DNA from: Kiritimatiellia bacterium
Lineage (GTDB): Bacteria > Verrucomicrobiota > Kiritimatiellia > RFP12 > UBA1067
Assembly (NCBI GenBank): GCA_017514235.1
Contig: JAFWKK010000038.1
Location: forward strand, 1 to 64,000
DNA: 64,000 nt
Direction of reading: 5' to 3'
Shown here: positions 1-8,672 of the stretch, piece by piece
How the letters are laid out: each line of letters starts with the position of its first letter
Numbering within the stretch: position 1 is the first letter of the stretch
Translations under genes and position numbers: made by a program
Notes under the pieces: model-generated
Database searches by the model: none
The model's input: the letters and a program-made list of their open reading frames with translations, nothing else
Told to the model about the DNA's origin: nothing

Positions 1-90
1 AAGGTAATCTGCACAGTCTTGATCGGTTGAGAACCAATCAAGGAACTCCTCAAAGTTCTTCGGATATGGATGTTCGGTAGTCGCTTTCAT
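1..90 (-). CDS. IS1595-type transposase, N-terminal part, runs off the window
   Basis: Reading from an ATG at 88-90 leftwards gives 30 residues without a stop before the window edge. They begin MKATTEHPYPKNFEEFLDWF and continue to a Cys followed by DYL. This matches the opening of IS1595-family transposases, where a short helical segment (eF...F.tee.C..yL) precedes a zinc ribbon and the DDE-type domain. Those later domains lie outside the window, so the family call rests on this short piece. The ATG is only 13 nt past the stop of the GH20-like gene, so the terminal inverted repeat of the element would have to overlap that gene's end. Confidence 0.5.
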   Translation of the reverse strand, partial: MKATTEHPYPKNFEEFLDWFSTDQDCADYL

Positions 91-103
91 GCCTGAAATG
101 GTA

Positions 104-1186
104 TCACAATCTGCAAGGCCCGTCAATCAGCCACCCAGTTACTAAAGTCTCTTCCGGATAATGCTTGCGGCGGGCGGCGGCGAAAACCTTGATTCCCTCG
201 ATGACCTTCGGCTTCTCTTCGGCGACCGTGCGAGCCCATGGCGCCATCATATAGCCCTTGAGATGCGCCGGATTGACGTTTTCCTTACAGAACCCCAGCA
301 TCGCGTCCGCCCCACCGACATGCGACCAGTTCGAGGTGCATGGCAAAATGTCGAACCCGACGCGGTCAAGCTCGAGAATCGAGGCTGCAAGGTTGTGCTG
401 ATGCTCCCATGTGTCGAGCTTCTTCTCGAGTTCAGGACGCCAACTCCGCCTCCGCTCCGGAAATTCGTCGCCGTAGTACCACGGCACCTGCAGGACGCCG
501 CGCGACATGCGCTTCAGGTACTCCTCCCTTCCGCAGCAGATACGGTCGGACCACATCATCGCCCGCGCACCGCACCGCTCCACCTGATTGACCGTGTAGT
601 AGAGGTCGTTCCACCAAAGGTCGCCGTGGCGCATGATGGCGTGCTTTCGCTCCTTCATGACGACCGGGACCTCTTCATCGTACCCGATATGGAAATAGCG
701 CGGATGGTCGAACACTTCGGCCACATCGCGAATGACGTCCGCGATGACCTTGTAGTATTCGGGCGTGGACGTGACGTGGTGATAATCCTTCAACCAGGCG
801 TCATGACCCGTCGAGAAGTTCAGCTTCGGTATCGGTTCAAGGCCAAGCTTCCGCAAGCGCGCCAGGTCGGCACTAATCTTCTCGGCGTCCCAACTGCCCT
901 TCACCCAAAGCTCGGGATGGCTGGGGAAGGCATACGCCTCGCCCACGTCGACAATCAACATGTTGTAGCCTTCAGCACCCACAAGCTCCGTCTCCTCGCG
1001 CCAGAGCGCCTCGTCGACGCGAAGGCAGTCGATGACGCGGGACGGCATGAGGCCGTGGCTGTCAAGCTTGTCGTCCGGCCAGCGTTTGCGCTCCTCTTCT
1101 GTCGACTTTGGCAGGCCATTCTCCCATTCGCCCCACATGTTGCTGCCCAGATGAAGCAACATTCCCCAAATCATGTCTTTTTCCAT
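104..1186 (-). CDS. GH20-like TIM-barrel hydrolase
   Basis: A 360-residue protein without a signal peptide. About residue 165 it has YFHIGYDEE, which resembles the Asp-Glu catalytic pair of family GH20 hexosaminidases, and the flanking beta/alpha pattern suits a TIM barrel. The likely role is hydrolysis of an N-acetylhexosaminide or a related glycan; the substrate cannot be read. GAGGGAGGGCGG lies directly upstream of ATG 1186. It follows the PHP-like gene by 24 nt and is the last gene of the run. The final codons (DGPCRL) abut the transposase start, so the C-terminus may have been changed by element insertion. Other GH20-related unknown families are possible. Confidence 0.6.
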   Translation of the reverse strand: MEKDMIWGMLLHLGSNMWGEWENGLPKSTEEERKRWPDDKLDSHGLMPSRVIDCLRVDEALWREETELVGAEGYNMLIVDVGEAYAFPSHPELWVKGSWDAEKISADLARLRKLGLEPIPKLNFSTGHDAWLKDYHHVTSTPEYYKVIADVIRDVAEVFDHPRYFHIGYDEEVPVVMKERKHAIMRHGDLWWNDLYYTVNQVERCGARAMMWSDRICCGREEYLKRMSRGVLQVPWYYGDEFPERRRSWRPELEKKLDTWEHQHNLAASILELDRVGFDILPCTSNWSHVGGADAMLGFCKENVNPAHLKGYMMAPWARTVAEEKPKVIEGIKVFAAARRKHYPEETLVTGWLIDGPCRL

Positions 1187-1210
1187 GTCCGCCCTCCCTC
1201 GTTTTATGAA

Positions 1211-2536
1211 CTACAAGCTGCCGTCGGCCGACCATCCTGCCGAAGACTCCTGCGGACGGTCGAGATTGCTTTGAGCGACCGTCGTCGGCCCCTTCGCCAG
1301 CATCATCGGCTGCGTATAAACTACCTCTTCCGATCCATCCAGCGCATATGCCCTTATCCGCAGATAGCCGTAGCGCTCCTCTTCTCCCGCCGACACGGTG
1401 AACGACAGGTCAGTCGCCTTGTTCTTCCACTGACTGATGCCGCGCCGCGTGATGAGCTGGATATGCGCGGGCTTGTCTATCGTCACCTTCAGGTGGCGTC
1501 CGTCAAAGCGTATCGACGTGAACCGCAGAATGCCCTTGCCTTTTATTGCACCATACCAGTTGCCAAGCCGATACGCACGAAGACACGCATGGACCGTCTT
1601 CTCCGGCACGAGCAACACGTTCGTGCCCATGACCTGTCCCCAGTCCGGCACGAAGAACCAGAAGCACTGCCGCCCCGTAGAAAGGGTGCGGTCCCAGTAG
1701 TCTTCGCAGTTCTGGTTGGTCCACGGATATGTCTTGCTCATGTTATAGACTTCAATGCCGAGAACACGCGGATCGAAGTCAAGCAAATCCCAGATCAGCT
1801 CGTCCGGGTGATGAGACCAAGAGGGATGGTTGATCGTCACGCCGCCGCCATCGGGATAGACGAGCGCGTCGATCATCCGCTGGATAGAAGTCTTCACCGG
1901 CTCTCCGCATCCCCAGCTGTAGCCGTGCTTGAACGTCTTGAAGCCTCCGCCCTGGTCAAACGTTCCGGACGCGTAGGCGGAGCCGGGCGCGCAGAGGTGG
2001 AGACTGCAGTAGCGGTCGGTGAACCAGTGGTGCTCGGCGTTCGGCGCTTCAAGTATGTTGTCCGGCGCATTCGGGAAGCGAAGCTCTCCCTCGGTGAACG
2101 GCAGCATCGCCCGCCGCTCCGGCTTCAGCTGGTCAGCCCACTGCCCCACGACCTTCGTCCAGTCTATCGGCCCGTTGATCCGCTTGCCGTTCAGCATTAC
2201 CGGGAAATCGTGGTGAACCCAATAGTGCCGGTCGCGGAAGGTCTTTACCGGCATGGTCGGCGCGGACGGATAGTAATTGGATAGCGTCAGGAACTCGAAC
2301 CCGCGCTTGAGGTACGAATCCAGCATCTTCTGGTTCGTGCAGTGGCAATGGGAAGAGGTATGCACCTCCTTCACCGTCGCCCAGTCGATGTCAGCGTATG
2401 GCCGCCTGTTACGCGGCGGGACTTGACCGGACGCAGTCTCCGGTCGCGCCGCAACGGCAGGTTGGGGACGGTCCGCCCTGCCAAAATTGGCAGCGCCAAT
2501 CCCCGCCATCGCAGCCAAGAAACTTCTTCTTCTCAT
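1211..2536 (-). CDS. Tat-exported PHP-like metal-dependent hydrolase
   Basis: A 441-residue protein starting at the ATG that gives MRRRSFLAAMAGIGAA, a Tat-type twin-arginine signal; AGGA lies just upstream. An in-frame start 14 codons earlier is less likely because it would precede the signal. Conserved-looking metal ligands include HTSSHCHCTN near residue 60, INHPSW near 245 and a later DWG, the pattern of PHP-fold phosphoesterases and related amidohydrolases. The protein probably acts in the periplasm on a phosphorylated or otherwise metal-coordinated substrate. It sits between DUF3108 and GH20-like genes with 23-24 nt gaps, which suggests co-transcription. The family call is moderate and the substrate unknown. 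Confidence 0.6.
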   Translation of the reverse strand: MRRRSFLAAMAGIGAANFGRADRPQPAVAARPETASGQVPPRNRRPYADIDWATVKEVHTSSHCHCTNQKMLDSYLKRGFEFLTLSNYYPSAPTMPVKTFRDRHYWVHHDFPVMLNGKRINGPIDWTKVVGQWADQLKPERRAMLPFTEGELRFPNAPDNILEAPNAEHHWFTDRYCSLHLCAPGSAYASGTFDQGGGFKTFKHGYSWGCGEPVKTSIQRMIDALVYPDGGGVTINHPSWSHHPDELIWDLLDFDPRVLGIEVYNMSKTYPWTNQNCEDYWDRTLSTGRQCFWFFVPDWGQVMGTNVLLVPEKTVHACLRAYRLGNWYGAIKGKGILRFTSIRFDGRHLKVTIDKPAHIQLITRRGISQWKNKATDLSFTVSAGEEERYGYLRIRAYALDGSEEVVYTQPMMLAKGPTTVAQSNLDRPQESSAGWSADGSL

Positions 2537-2559
2537 AGTCCTGCGTTCCTCACATCTCT

Positions 2560-3321
2560 TCATCGCCCAAGCGGACACAGCCGTGCAGAAAGGGCGCCGT
2601 ACTTGTGCAGGATGTCAATGCGCTGAATGACCCGCTTTCCCTCCTGCGAAAACGCAAACCTCGCCGTCACGCCGCCGTCCTCGTCCGAGGAAAGGAAGAA
2701 TATCCCCACCTTCGCTTTCGAGCCGTCGTCCGTCTTGATCTCCTCCACGCCCTTGTACACAAGCGACTGCTCCCTTACCTTCACGCCCGAAACGACCGCA
2801 ACGTCCAGCCGTGCGCCCGGGTCAAGCCGCGAGACGTCAAGCCTCCGCGCATGGAAAATCAGGCTCAGGAGATCGAACACCTGATCGGACCGCCGCGCCT
2901 CGCCCTCCTTGACCGTTCCGTCCTTGAACACCTGCCTAGAGGAGATGAGACACCCTCCTTCGGACGGATAGGAGAAGGCCGACACCTCGTCGTAAACGCA
3001 GCCCCCCTCCTCCGCATGTTTCTCATAGCGCAGCGGCTTCAACTCCAGCGTCAGGCGCGTCGTCAAGCAGGCATAGAGGTGGTAGATGATGTCAACGACA
3101 GGAAGCGCCTTTAGCGTCATCGTCACCTCATACGCCCCATCCAGCTCCTTGACGTCAAGACTGGCCATTCCCGCCTTAACCGAAACGAATCCGCACTTCA
3201 GAAAAAGCGCATAGGTGAACATCTCGCCGTCGTCAAGCAGAGGTGCTGAATCCGCAAAAGCCGTTCCCCATGAAAGCGCGCACGCCAGCAACACGGTCCG
3301 GACAATGCTAAACTTGCACAT
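2560..3321 (-). CDS. DUF3108-like periplasmic protein
   Basis: A 253-residue protein with a cleavable signal (hydrophobic VLLACALSW, then AFA). The mature part starts with GEMFTYALFLKCGFVSVKAG, the pattern of DUF3108 proteins (GE.l.Y.l..g.i.aG.a.l.v), and continues as alternating beta strands. DUF3108 proteins are periplasmic, lipocalin-like beta proteins of uncertain function. Its ATG shares one base with the TGA of the upstream EEP gene (TGATG), which indicates translational coupling. No catalytic residues were recognised. Confidence 0.65.
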   Translation of the reverse strand: MCKFSIVRTVLLACALSWGTAFADSAPLLDDGEMFTYALFLKCGFVSVKAGMASLDVKELDGAYEVTMTLKALPVVDIIYHLYACLTTRLTLELKPLRYEKHAEEGGCVYDEVSAFSYPSEGGCLISSRQVFKDGTVKEGEARRSDQVFDLLSLIFHARRLDVSRLDPGARLDVAVVSGVKVREQSLVYKGVEEIKTDDGSKAKVGIFFLSSDEDGGVTARFAFSQEGKRVIQRIDILHKYGALSARLCPLGR

Positions 3322-4274
3322 CAGAAATCGAAGTCTACGAGGATCGGACGATGGTCGGACGGATACCAGATATCGCTCACACCGGCGTATGTCGGACGCG
3401 TATAGCGGTCGACCACGACCCGAATCTCCGTCATCCGGTCGTAAAGCCCACGCGTCAGGTATACGTAGTCGATGCGCGCCTTATCCCCGCAGGTGACGTG
3501 GTAGTCGTTCGGCAGCCATTCGTGCAGGGCGTCCACAAGCGGCGTACTTTCGGCAAGCCACCGATGCACGGCGTAGCGAGGTGAATCTGGCGGATAGTCG
3601 TACATCCTTGCGTCGACCGGCGAGCGGGCGTTGTAGTCGCCAGCGACGACCCAGAGCTGGTTCGATGCGTCCGGTACAGTGAAAAACGACTTTCTGAGAA
3701 CAGTCTCGATCTCGTCGCGGCGGGCGAGGTCGCCGCCGAACTTCGCCGCGCTGGCCTTGCGCTCAGCGTCCGTCTTGCAGCCGTGTCCCCACGGCGCCCA
3801 GTTGAGGTGGACGGTCACGATGTTCACGACATTCGTTTCCACCCTGACCCGAGCCCATCCCGATCCGGTCGGGACGAGGTCCTTGGCGACGCCCTCGATG
3901 GGGAAGCGCGACGTAATGCCCTGCATGTAGCACTTCGGATTGTCCGAACTGATCCAGACGTAGCGATGCCCGTATCGCGCGGCGAGCTCCGGCCAGCCCT
4001 TGGGGAGAATCCGCTGCGATTCGTCGCTGACATGATCCGTCTTGCCCGTCTGCCGCTTGGTCCTAACCTCCGCGAAGACGCAGATGTCTGGCGACTGCTT
4101 GCAGACCCATGCGACGAAGCGGTTGAAATTGTCGGTCTGCCCGTCCCACATTCCGTCCTGGATGTTCCAGTAGAGAAGCCGCGTCGCCCCGCAGGCCGTG
4201 CCAGCGAGCATGCCGACGAGGAACGCAAGCGCAACCGTCCCGAATTTCCGCCGTGTGCAACCTGAAATGCTCAT
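3321..4274 (-). CDS. Secreted endonuclease/exonuclease/phosphatase-family protein
   Basis: A 317-residue protein with an N-terminal hydrophobic signal (FGTVALAFLVGMLAG). The EEP fold is shown by LLYWNIQDG at the start, a glutamate in FAEVRTK, a histidine in VHLNWAPWGHG, AGDYNARSP near residue 215, a DYVYL strand, and the terminal SDHRPILVDFDF. The Asn, Glu, Asp-x-Asn and Ser-Asp-His residues match the metal and catalytic centre of the family. It is probably a periplasmic or extracellular nuclease or phosphodiesterase. It lies 15 nt after the first FGE-like gene and is coupled to the DUF3108 gene. Confidence 0.8.
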   Translation of the reverse strand: MSISGCTRRKFGTVALAFLVGMLAGTACGATRLLYWNIQDGMWDGQTDNFNRFVAWVCKQSPDICVFAEVRTKRQTGKTDHVSDESQRILPKGWPELAARYGHRYVWISSDNPKCYMQGITSRFPIEGVAKDLVPTGSGWARVRVETNVVNIVTVHLNWAPWGHGCKTDAERKASAAKFGGDLARRDEIETVLRKSFFTVPDASNQLWVVAGDYNARSPVDARMYDYPPDSPRYAVHRWLAESTPLVDALHEWLPNDYHVTCGDKARIDYVYLTRGLYDRMTEIRVVVDRYTRPTYAGVSDIWYPSDHRPILVDFDF

Positions 4275-4289
4275 GACCTTCTCAAGCTC

Positions 4290-5642
4290 CTATCGTTCAA
4301 ATGGGCAGATCACGCGGCAGCCGATGTTGTAATACTGCACCTGCGGGCCATCCTTGTTGCGGGAAGACGAACGGCAGGCGGTGTAGGTATATCCATAATT
4401 GCCGCCTCGCTTGACCTTCTGCGCATATGATTCGGCCGTGCCATCATAACGCTTGGATGGATCTGCAGGATTGACATTAACACGGTAGTCAAGACCCTTC
4501 GGCACAAGCTCTTGGAACCAGTCAAGGCACCATTCTCCCATATTGCCGTGCATATCATAAAGCCCCCACCCGTTCGACGCATACGAACCGCAAATGGCAG
4601 TGCCGTGATCAGGGCCGCAACTGAAGTCAATGCCATTCCCTAAAGCGCCTCCATTGCCATTGTGACGCCCCGGCATTTCATCCACAACGATAACGGTTCC
4701 ATCATTCCACAACCCCTCTCCCATTCCGGCACGACATGCATACTCCCACTGTGCCTCGCCCGGCAAATCAAAATCAAGGCCCGTGCGCGTTCTCAACTTG
4801 CCAAGGAACGAATCGGCATGGGGCGCGTTGGGGAAATCGTTACAGGCGTTGTAAGTGTTGTAGCTATCCGACGTGCGGATCTCGTTGTAGGAAATGTTCT
4901 GGGCCGGACGCATCGCCCGATAGGCCGCATTTGTAAAGGTATAGCTACCGCTATTGTTCTTTGACTCTGCCACTGGCCAGCCCCCCGTCACCTGCCGCCA
5001 CTGTTCCTGCGTCGTCTCGAAAACAGCCATGTAATAGTCGTTGGTCAGCGTCACGGCGCGCGACGTCTCGTTGGTGCCACGTCCGTTCTCGCCTATCGCC
5101 CCCATCATCCAAGTCACGTCCTTGGCAAGAATCTTTCGCATCAGAAGAGCTGTCTTGCGATATGCTTCATTTCCGAGGACCCCGCCAGGAACAGAACCAG
5201 CATCCGGATAATACCGCCATGTGTTCGGTTTTGCATTGGATGCAATGTTCACAACCATGTAGTCCGGCGGATTGTCCATCGCCCACGCCGTGACGACGGC
5301 GCGTATCCTTCCGGCAGGAAGATTGCCTTCGGGATCGTCCGTCGGCCACGAACGGTATGGACGCCATATGATCGTATGCGTCCCAGACCCGGAAACCTTG
5401 CGATTCGCCTCGCTGTTCGGCATCAGCCCCGGCACGATGTTGTCATTGCCGATGGACGCCCACACGTCGCCCGTGACGTTCGTCTGGATGTCGAGCGTGA
5501 CAATGGCCGGGGTCTCGGTCAGCGTATAGGTGATGGTAACTGCGTTCACATTGTCCTGATAGAACGTAACGTTCTCCGCGACCGGCACGGCAAGCACGGC
5601 TGCAGCGGTCAGCGCAACGAAAATCGAGAGATAGGCTTTCAT
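4290..5642 (-). CDS. Secreted FGE/SUMF1-like protein, paralogue 1
   Basis: A 450-residue protein. The start is the internal ATG giving MKAYLSIFVAL, with AAAGGA 6-7 nt upstream. A signal peptide is followed by an all-beta, Ig-like region (to about residue 145) and then a formylglycine-generating-enzyme (SUMF1) type domain: TWMMGAIG, FDLPGEAQWEYACRAG, YDMHGNMGEWCLDW and VKRGGNYGY near the C-terminus. True FGEs carry a reactive Cys pair in the RGGSw.C....C region; here only one Cys is there, so sulfatase-activating chemistry is doubtful. The fold is also used as a lectin-like scaffold. Two paralogues lie directly upstream, so this is a tandem family. Confidence 0.8.
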   Translation of the reverse strand: MKAYLSIFVALTAAAVLAVPVAENVTFYQDNVNAVTITYTLTETPAIVTLDIQTNVTGDVWASIGNDNIVPGLMPNSEANRKVSGSGTHTIIWRPYRSWPTDDPEGNLPAGRIRAVVTAWAMDNPPDYMVVNIASNAKPNTWRYYPDAGSVPGGVLGNEAYRKTALLMRKILAKDVTWMMGAIGENGRGTNETSRAVTLTNDYYMAVFETTQEQWRQVTGGWPVAESKNNSGSYTFTNAAYRAMRPAQNISYNEIRTSDSYNTYNACNDFPNAPHADSFLGKLRTRTGLDFDLPGEAQWEYACRAGMGEGLWNDGTVIVVDEMPGRHNGNGGALGNGIDFSCGPDHGTAICGSYASNGWGLYDMHGNMGEWCLDWFQELVPKGLDYRVNVNPADPSKRYDGTAESYAQKVKRGGNYGYTYTACRSSSRNKDGPQVQYYNIGCRVICPFER

Positions 5643-5678
5643 GGTGTTCCTTTCTGGATAAAACATTATACGGCGGGG

Positions 5679-6941
5679 CTAGGGCACCTCGACAGGGCAT
5701 ATCACACGAAAGCCGAAGTTGTAATACCGCGTGGTATGAGCATCACTGTTACGACTTGCCGTGCCAATGGCGGATTGCGCAAAACTGCCCCCCCGTTTTA
5801 CCTTGGAAGAGGTCTTCGTGTTAGCTGGATACAACATGTATTGAGGATCTTCAGGCTTGATGTTGACCCGGTAATCCAAGTTCGTCTGCGCACCGTCACT
5901 AGTGTACCAGTCGAGGCAAAGTTCGTTCACGTTACCATGCATATCATAAAGCCCAAAGTCACTTGGCTTGTACGACCCGCAAACCGCCGTACCCTTGTTC
6001 GTGTCGCAGTTTGCCGCATCATTGCCATTTCCGCCATTGCCGGTAAACCGACCTTGAGTCATCAGGTTCACGGACGAATTGGGCGTTCCATCGCCCCAGC
6101 AGGAATAGTCATGCCCCGCATGGGCGGCATATTCCCACTGCGCTTCGCCCGGCAGATCAAAGTCGATGCCCGTGCGCGTCCGCACGATGCCAAGGAAAGA
6201 GCTGCCATGCGGCGAATTTGGAAATTCATAATCTGCGCTCCACGAATTGCCCGAAGATACGCGAATCTCATCATACGCAACCTGTTCCACGGGCCGCATT
6301 TCACGGGCAGACAGCAAAGTGAATTTTGACGGATAATTTCCCTTGACCTGCGCCCACTGCGCTTGCGTCACCTCGAACACGCCCATGTAGTAGTTGTTCG
6401 TGAGCGTGACTTCCCGCCATGGCGACGCAGAACCATTATTACCCATTGTCCACGTGATGCCCTTCGCCATGATCTTGCGCATCAGGAGAGCGGTCTTGCG
6501 ATAGCGCGTATCGCCAAGAACGCCGCCCGGGACGAAATCGGCTTCTGGATAGTACCGTTGCGTATTTGGGTGCGCTTTCGTGGAAATGTCCGCCACCATG
6601 TAGTTCGGAGGATTATCGAGCGGCCACGCCGTAACTACGGCACTGATATCTGCGTTTCCGTTCCAGGCATAGACCCGCCATTTGATCTTATGCGGTCCTT
6701 CGCCCGTCACCTTCATCCACACTTCGCTCCCATAAAGGACGCCCGACACGACGGCCTCACCGCCGATGGAGGCCCCGTTCGTCAAGATGTCGAACGTAAT
6801 GACTGCCGGGCCATTGGCAAGCGTATAGGTGACGGTCAGAACATCGTCCGCAATCGTGCTGTCCGTGATGGTTGCCGCAGGCGGATCGGCTATTGCCGCA
6901 ACTGCGGCAAATGCTGCAAACAAAAATACTTGCGATTTCAT
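5679..6941 (-). CDS. Secreted FGE/SUMF1-like protein, paralogue 2
   Basis: A 420-residue protein starting MKSQVFLFAAFAAVAA (signal peptide), with GAAAGGA shortly before the ATG. It has the same layout as its neighbours: a beta-rich N-terminal region with an YTLANGPAVITFDI segment, then a SUMF1-type domain with TWTMGNNG, FDLPGEAQWEYAAHAG, YDMHGNVNELCLDW and KRGGSF. The stretch after KRGGSF has no cysteine at all, so FGE catalysis is very unlikely. The end (FGFRVICPVEVP) is nearly the same in paralogue 3. Gaps of 36 and 30 nt to the flanking paralogues suggest one transcript. No sulfatase gene is visible in the window. Confidence 0.8.
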   Translation of the reverse strand: MKSQVFLFAAFAAVAAIADPPAATITDSTIADDVLTVTYTLANGPAVITFDILTNGASIGGEAVVSGVLYGSEVWMKVTGEGPHKIKWRVYAWNGNADISAVVTAWPLDNPPNYMVADISTKAHPNTQRYYPEADFVPGGVLGDTRYRKTALLMRKIMAKGITWTMGNNGSASPWREVTLTNNYYMGVFEVTQAQWAQVKGNYPSKFTLLSAREMRPVEQVAYDEIRVSSGNSWSADYEFPNSPHGSSFLGIVRTRTGIDFDLPGEAQWEYAAHAGHDYSCWGDGTPNSSVNLMTQGRFTGNGGNGNDAANCDTNKGTAVCGSYKPSDFGLYDMHGNVNELCLDWYTSDGAQTNLDYRVNIKPEDPQYMLYPANTKTSSKVKRGGSFAQSAIGTASRNSDAHTTRYYNFGFRVICPVEVP

Positions 6942-6971
6942 GGCGTTCCTTTCAAATGACCTTTAAGTGGT

Positions 6972-8276
6972 TTAGTTCGCTTCAACAGGGCAGATCACAC
7001 GAAAGCCGATGGCATTCCATCGTGTACCGGTTCCATCGCGATTTCGTGCCGCCGACCGGGCATCCTGAATGGCATGAATCCAACTTCCGCCCCTTCTTGA
7101 CTTCTGCGTTCCCTCGACATCCGCATCCAGCCTATTGACTGGATTGGCCGGATTGATGTTAACCTGATAGTCAAGATCGACTCCGTCCACATACCAGTCG
7201 AGGCACCACTCGGAAAGGTTGCCGTGCATATCGTAAAGACCCCAATCGTTTGGCGGATAGGAACCGCAGATGGCCGTGCCGAGCGTTGTGTTGCAAATGT
7301 TTGTGGGGGATTGATTGTTTCCTGCCGATGCAAGGTGACGCGCTATCGTAAGGTCGTTGGTCGTATAGGTCGTGCCGTTGCCCCACTCTCCCTCGCCGTG
7401 TCCGGCGCGGCAGGCGTACTCCCACTGCGCCTCCCCTGGCAAATCAAAATCGATTCCCGTGCGCGTGCGAAGAAGTCCAAGCCAAGAAAATTCGTAAGGC
7501 GGATTGGGGAAGTCGTTTGCCTTGTAGTACTTGTTGTCGGTCGAGATGCGGATGTCGTTGTAGGAGACTTGCTCCACGGGGCGCATGACACGATAGCCCT
7601 CATGAATGAAATAGGAGGGAAGATTGCCTTTGAGTTGCCGCCATTGCGACTGAGTAGTTTCGAAAACGGCAATGTAGAAGTCGTTGGTAAACGTCGCCGT
7701 GTGCGACGGTTCACGAGTGGAGTTCCGTCCAAACTCGCTGAAGCTCCCCATCGTGAACGTCCGGTTGCAGGCGTGGATGCGGCGCATCAGCAGCATGGAC
7801 GTGCGGTACGTCGGACAGCTTGTAACGCCGCCCGGCACGAAATCGACGCTCGGATAATAGCGTTGGGTGTTTGGCTGGGCATATTCCGTGATATCCACCG
7901 CCATGTAGTCCGGCGGGTTGGCGAGAGGCCACGCCGTGACAACGGCACGCGTCTTGTTAGCGGCCTGATTGTGGTCCGCCCACACGCGGTTAGGCGTCCA
8001 CTTTATCGTGTGCACTCCGGCCCCCGTGACCTTTCTAAACACGTCGCTGTCGGCGGAAATGCCGGAGACGACGTTCGCACCGCCAATAGAAGCCCATGCC
8101 TCACCAGTGACATTAGTCTGGATGTCAACTGTGACAATGGCCGGCGACTCGGAAAGAGTGTAGGTAATCGTAACGGTCGGGCCGCTCTGGCTGAACGAAG
8201 CGACTTCGGCACGCGGCAGGGCGAAAGTTGACGCGGCGGCGAACGCGGCGGTTAGCGTGACAAGCTGAGTTTTCAT
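6972..8276 (-). CDS. Secreted FGE/SUMF1-like protein, paralogue 3
   Basis: A 434-residue protein. The ATG giving MKTQLVTLTAAFAA is preferred over one two codons earlier because AAGGA is then about 8 nt away. A signal peptide is followed by an Ig-like region with an YTLSESPAIVTVDI segment, close to paralogue 1, and a SUMF1-type domain (FTMGSFSE, FDLPGEAQWEYACRAG, YDMHGNLSEWCLDW, RRGGSW). The catalytic Cys positions after RRGGSW are occupied by Ile, Ala and Arg, so this copy also looks non-catalytic. A binding or structural role on the cell surface is possible but not shown. Confidence 0.8.
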   Translation of the reverse strand: MKTQLVTLTAAFAAASTFALPRAEVASFSQSGPTVTITYTLSESPAIVTVDIQTNVTGEAWASIGGANVVSGISADSDVFRKVTGAGVHTIKWTPNRVWADHNQAANKTRAVVTAWPLANPPDYMAVDITEYAQPNTQRYYPSVDFVPGGVTSCPTYRTSMLLMRRIHACNRTFTMGSFSEFGRNSTREPSHTATFTNDFYIAVFETTQSQWRQLKGNLPSYFIHEGYRVMRPVEQVSYNDIRISTDNKYYKANDFPNPPYEFSWLGLLRTRTGIDFDLPGEAQWEYACRAGHGEGEWGNGTTYTTNDLTIARHLASAGNNQSPTNICNTTLGTAICGSYPPNDWGLYDMHGNLSEWCLDWYVDGVDLDYQVNINPANPVNRLDADVEGTQKSRRGGSWIHAIQDARSAARNRDGTGTRWNAIGFRVICPVEAN

Positions 8277-8303
8277 TTGCATTCCTTGCCTCTTGGTAGA
8301 AAG

Positions 8304-8573
8304 TCAGCGGATAATGAGCCTGAAATCTACCCTTGTGCGGTAGAACTCGCTGCCCCAGGCAGCCGACGACGTGAACGTGCGATAGCGAGTCTCAAGCGCA
8401 GATGTCATAACGAGTTTACTGGCTGTCTGCGCATTGACCGTTCCAACGGACACAGTCACCGCATTGGACGGATTCGTCGCAAGTTGCGGATCAACAAAGA
8501 TTATATACTGGTAGGCACCGAAACTCGCACCAACGGCGAGACACAGTGACAAGCACAGAAACAAAGTTCGCAT
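8304..8573 (-). CDS. Small secreted protein of unknown function, ends in LIIR
   Basis: An 89-residue protein with a clear signal peptide (MRTLFLCLSLCLAVGASFGA) and a GGAAGG ribosome site. The mature part is about 70 residues of unrecognised, beta-prone sequence. It ends VDFRLIIR, a C-terminal pattern shared with three large secreted proteins in this window. It is the first gene of the run down to position 104 and lies 27 nt before FGE-like paralogue 3. It is too short for an enzyme; it could be a truncated member of a larger secreted family. Confidence 0.6.
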   Translation of the reverse strand: MRTLFLCLSLCLAVGASFGAYQYIIFVDPQLATNPSNAVTVSVGTVNAQTASKLVMTSALETRYRTFTSSAAWGSEFYRTRVDFRLIIR

Positions 8574-8612
8574 AACAACATTTCCTTCCTTGATTCTTAA
8601 GCTTACGGGAGT

Positions 8613-8621
8613 ATTGTAACA
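8613..8621 (-). promoter_or_regulatory. Extended -10 promoter for the 8.5-0.1 kb run
   Basis: The minus strand reads TGTTACAAT, a TG-N-TACAAT extended -10 box, 39 nt before the ATG of the small secreted gene. This is the same class of box found upstream of many transcription units here. The -35 region is not distinctive. Confidence 0.4.
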
Positions 8622-8672
8622 TTTCCCCCGTCATCCCGTCAAATGACGAAGCAAAAGAACCCAATCAGGGAA

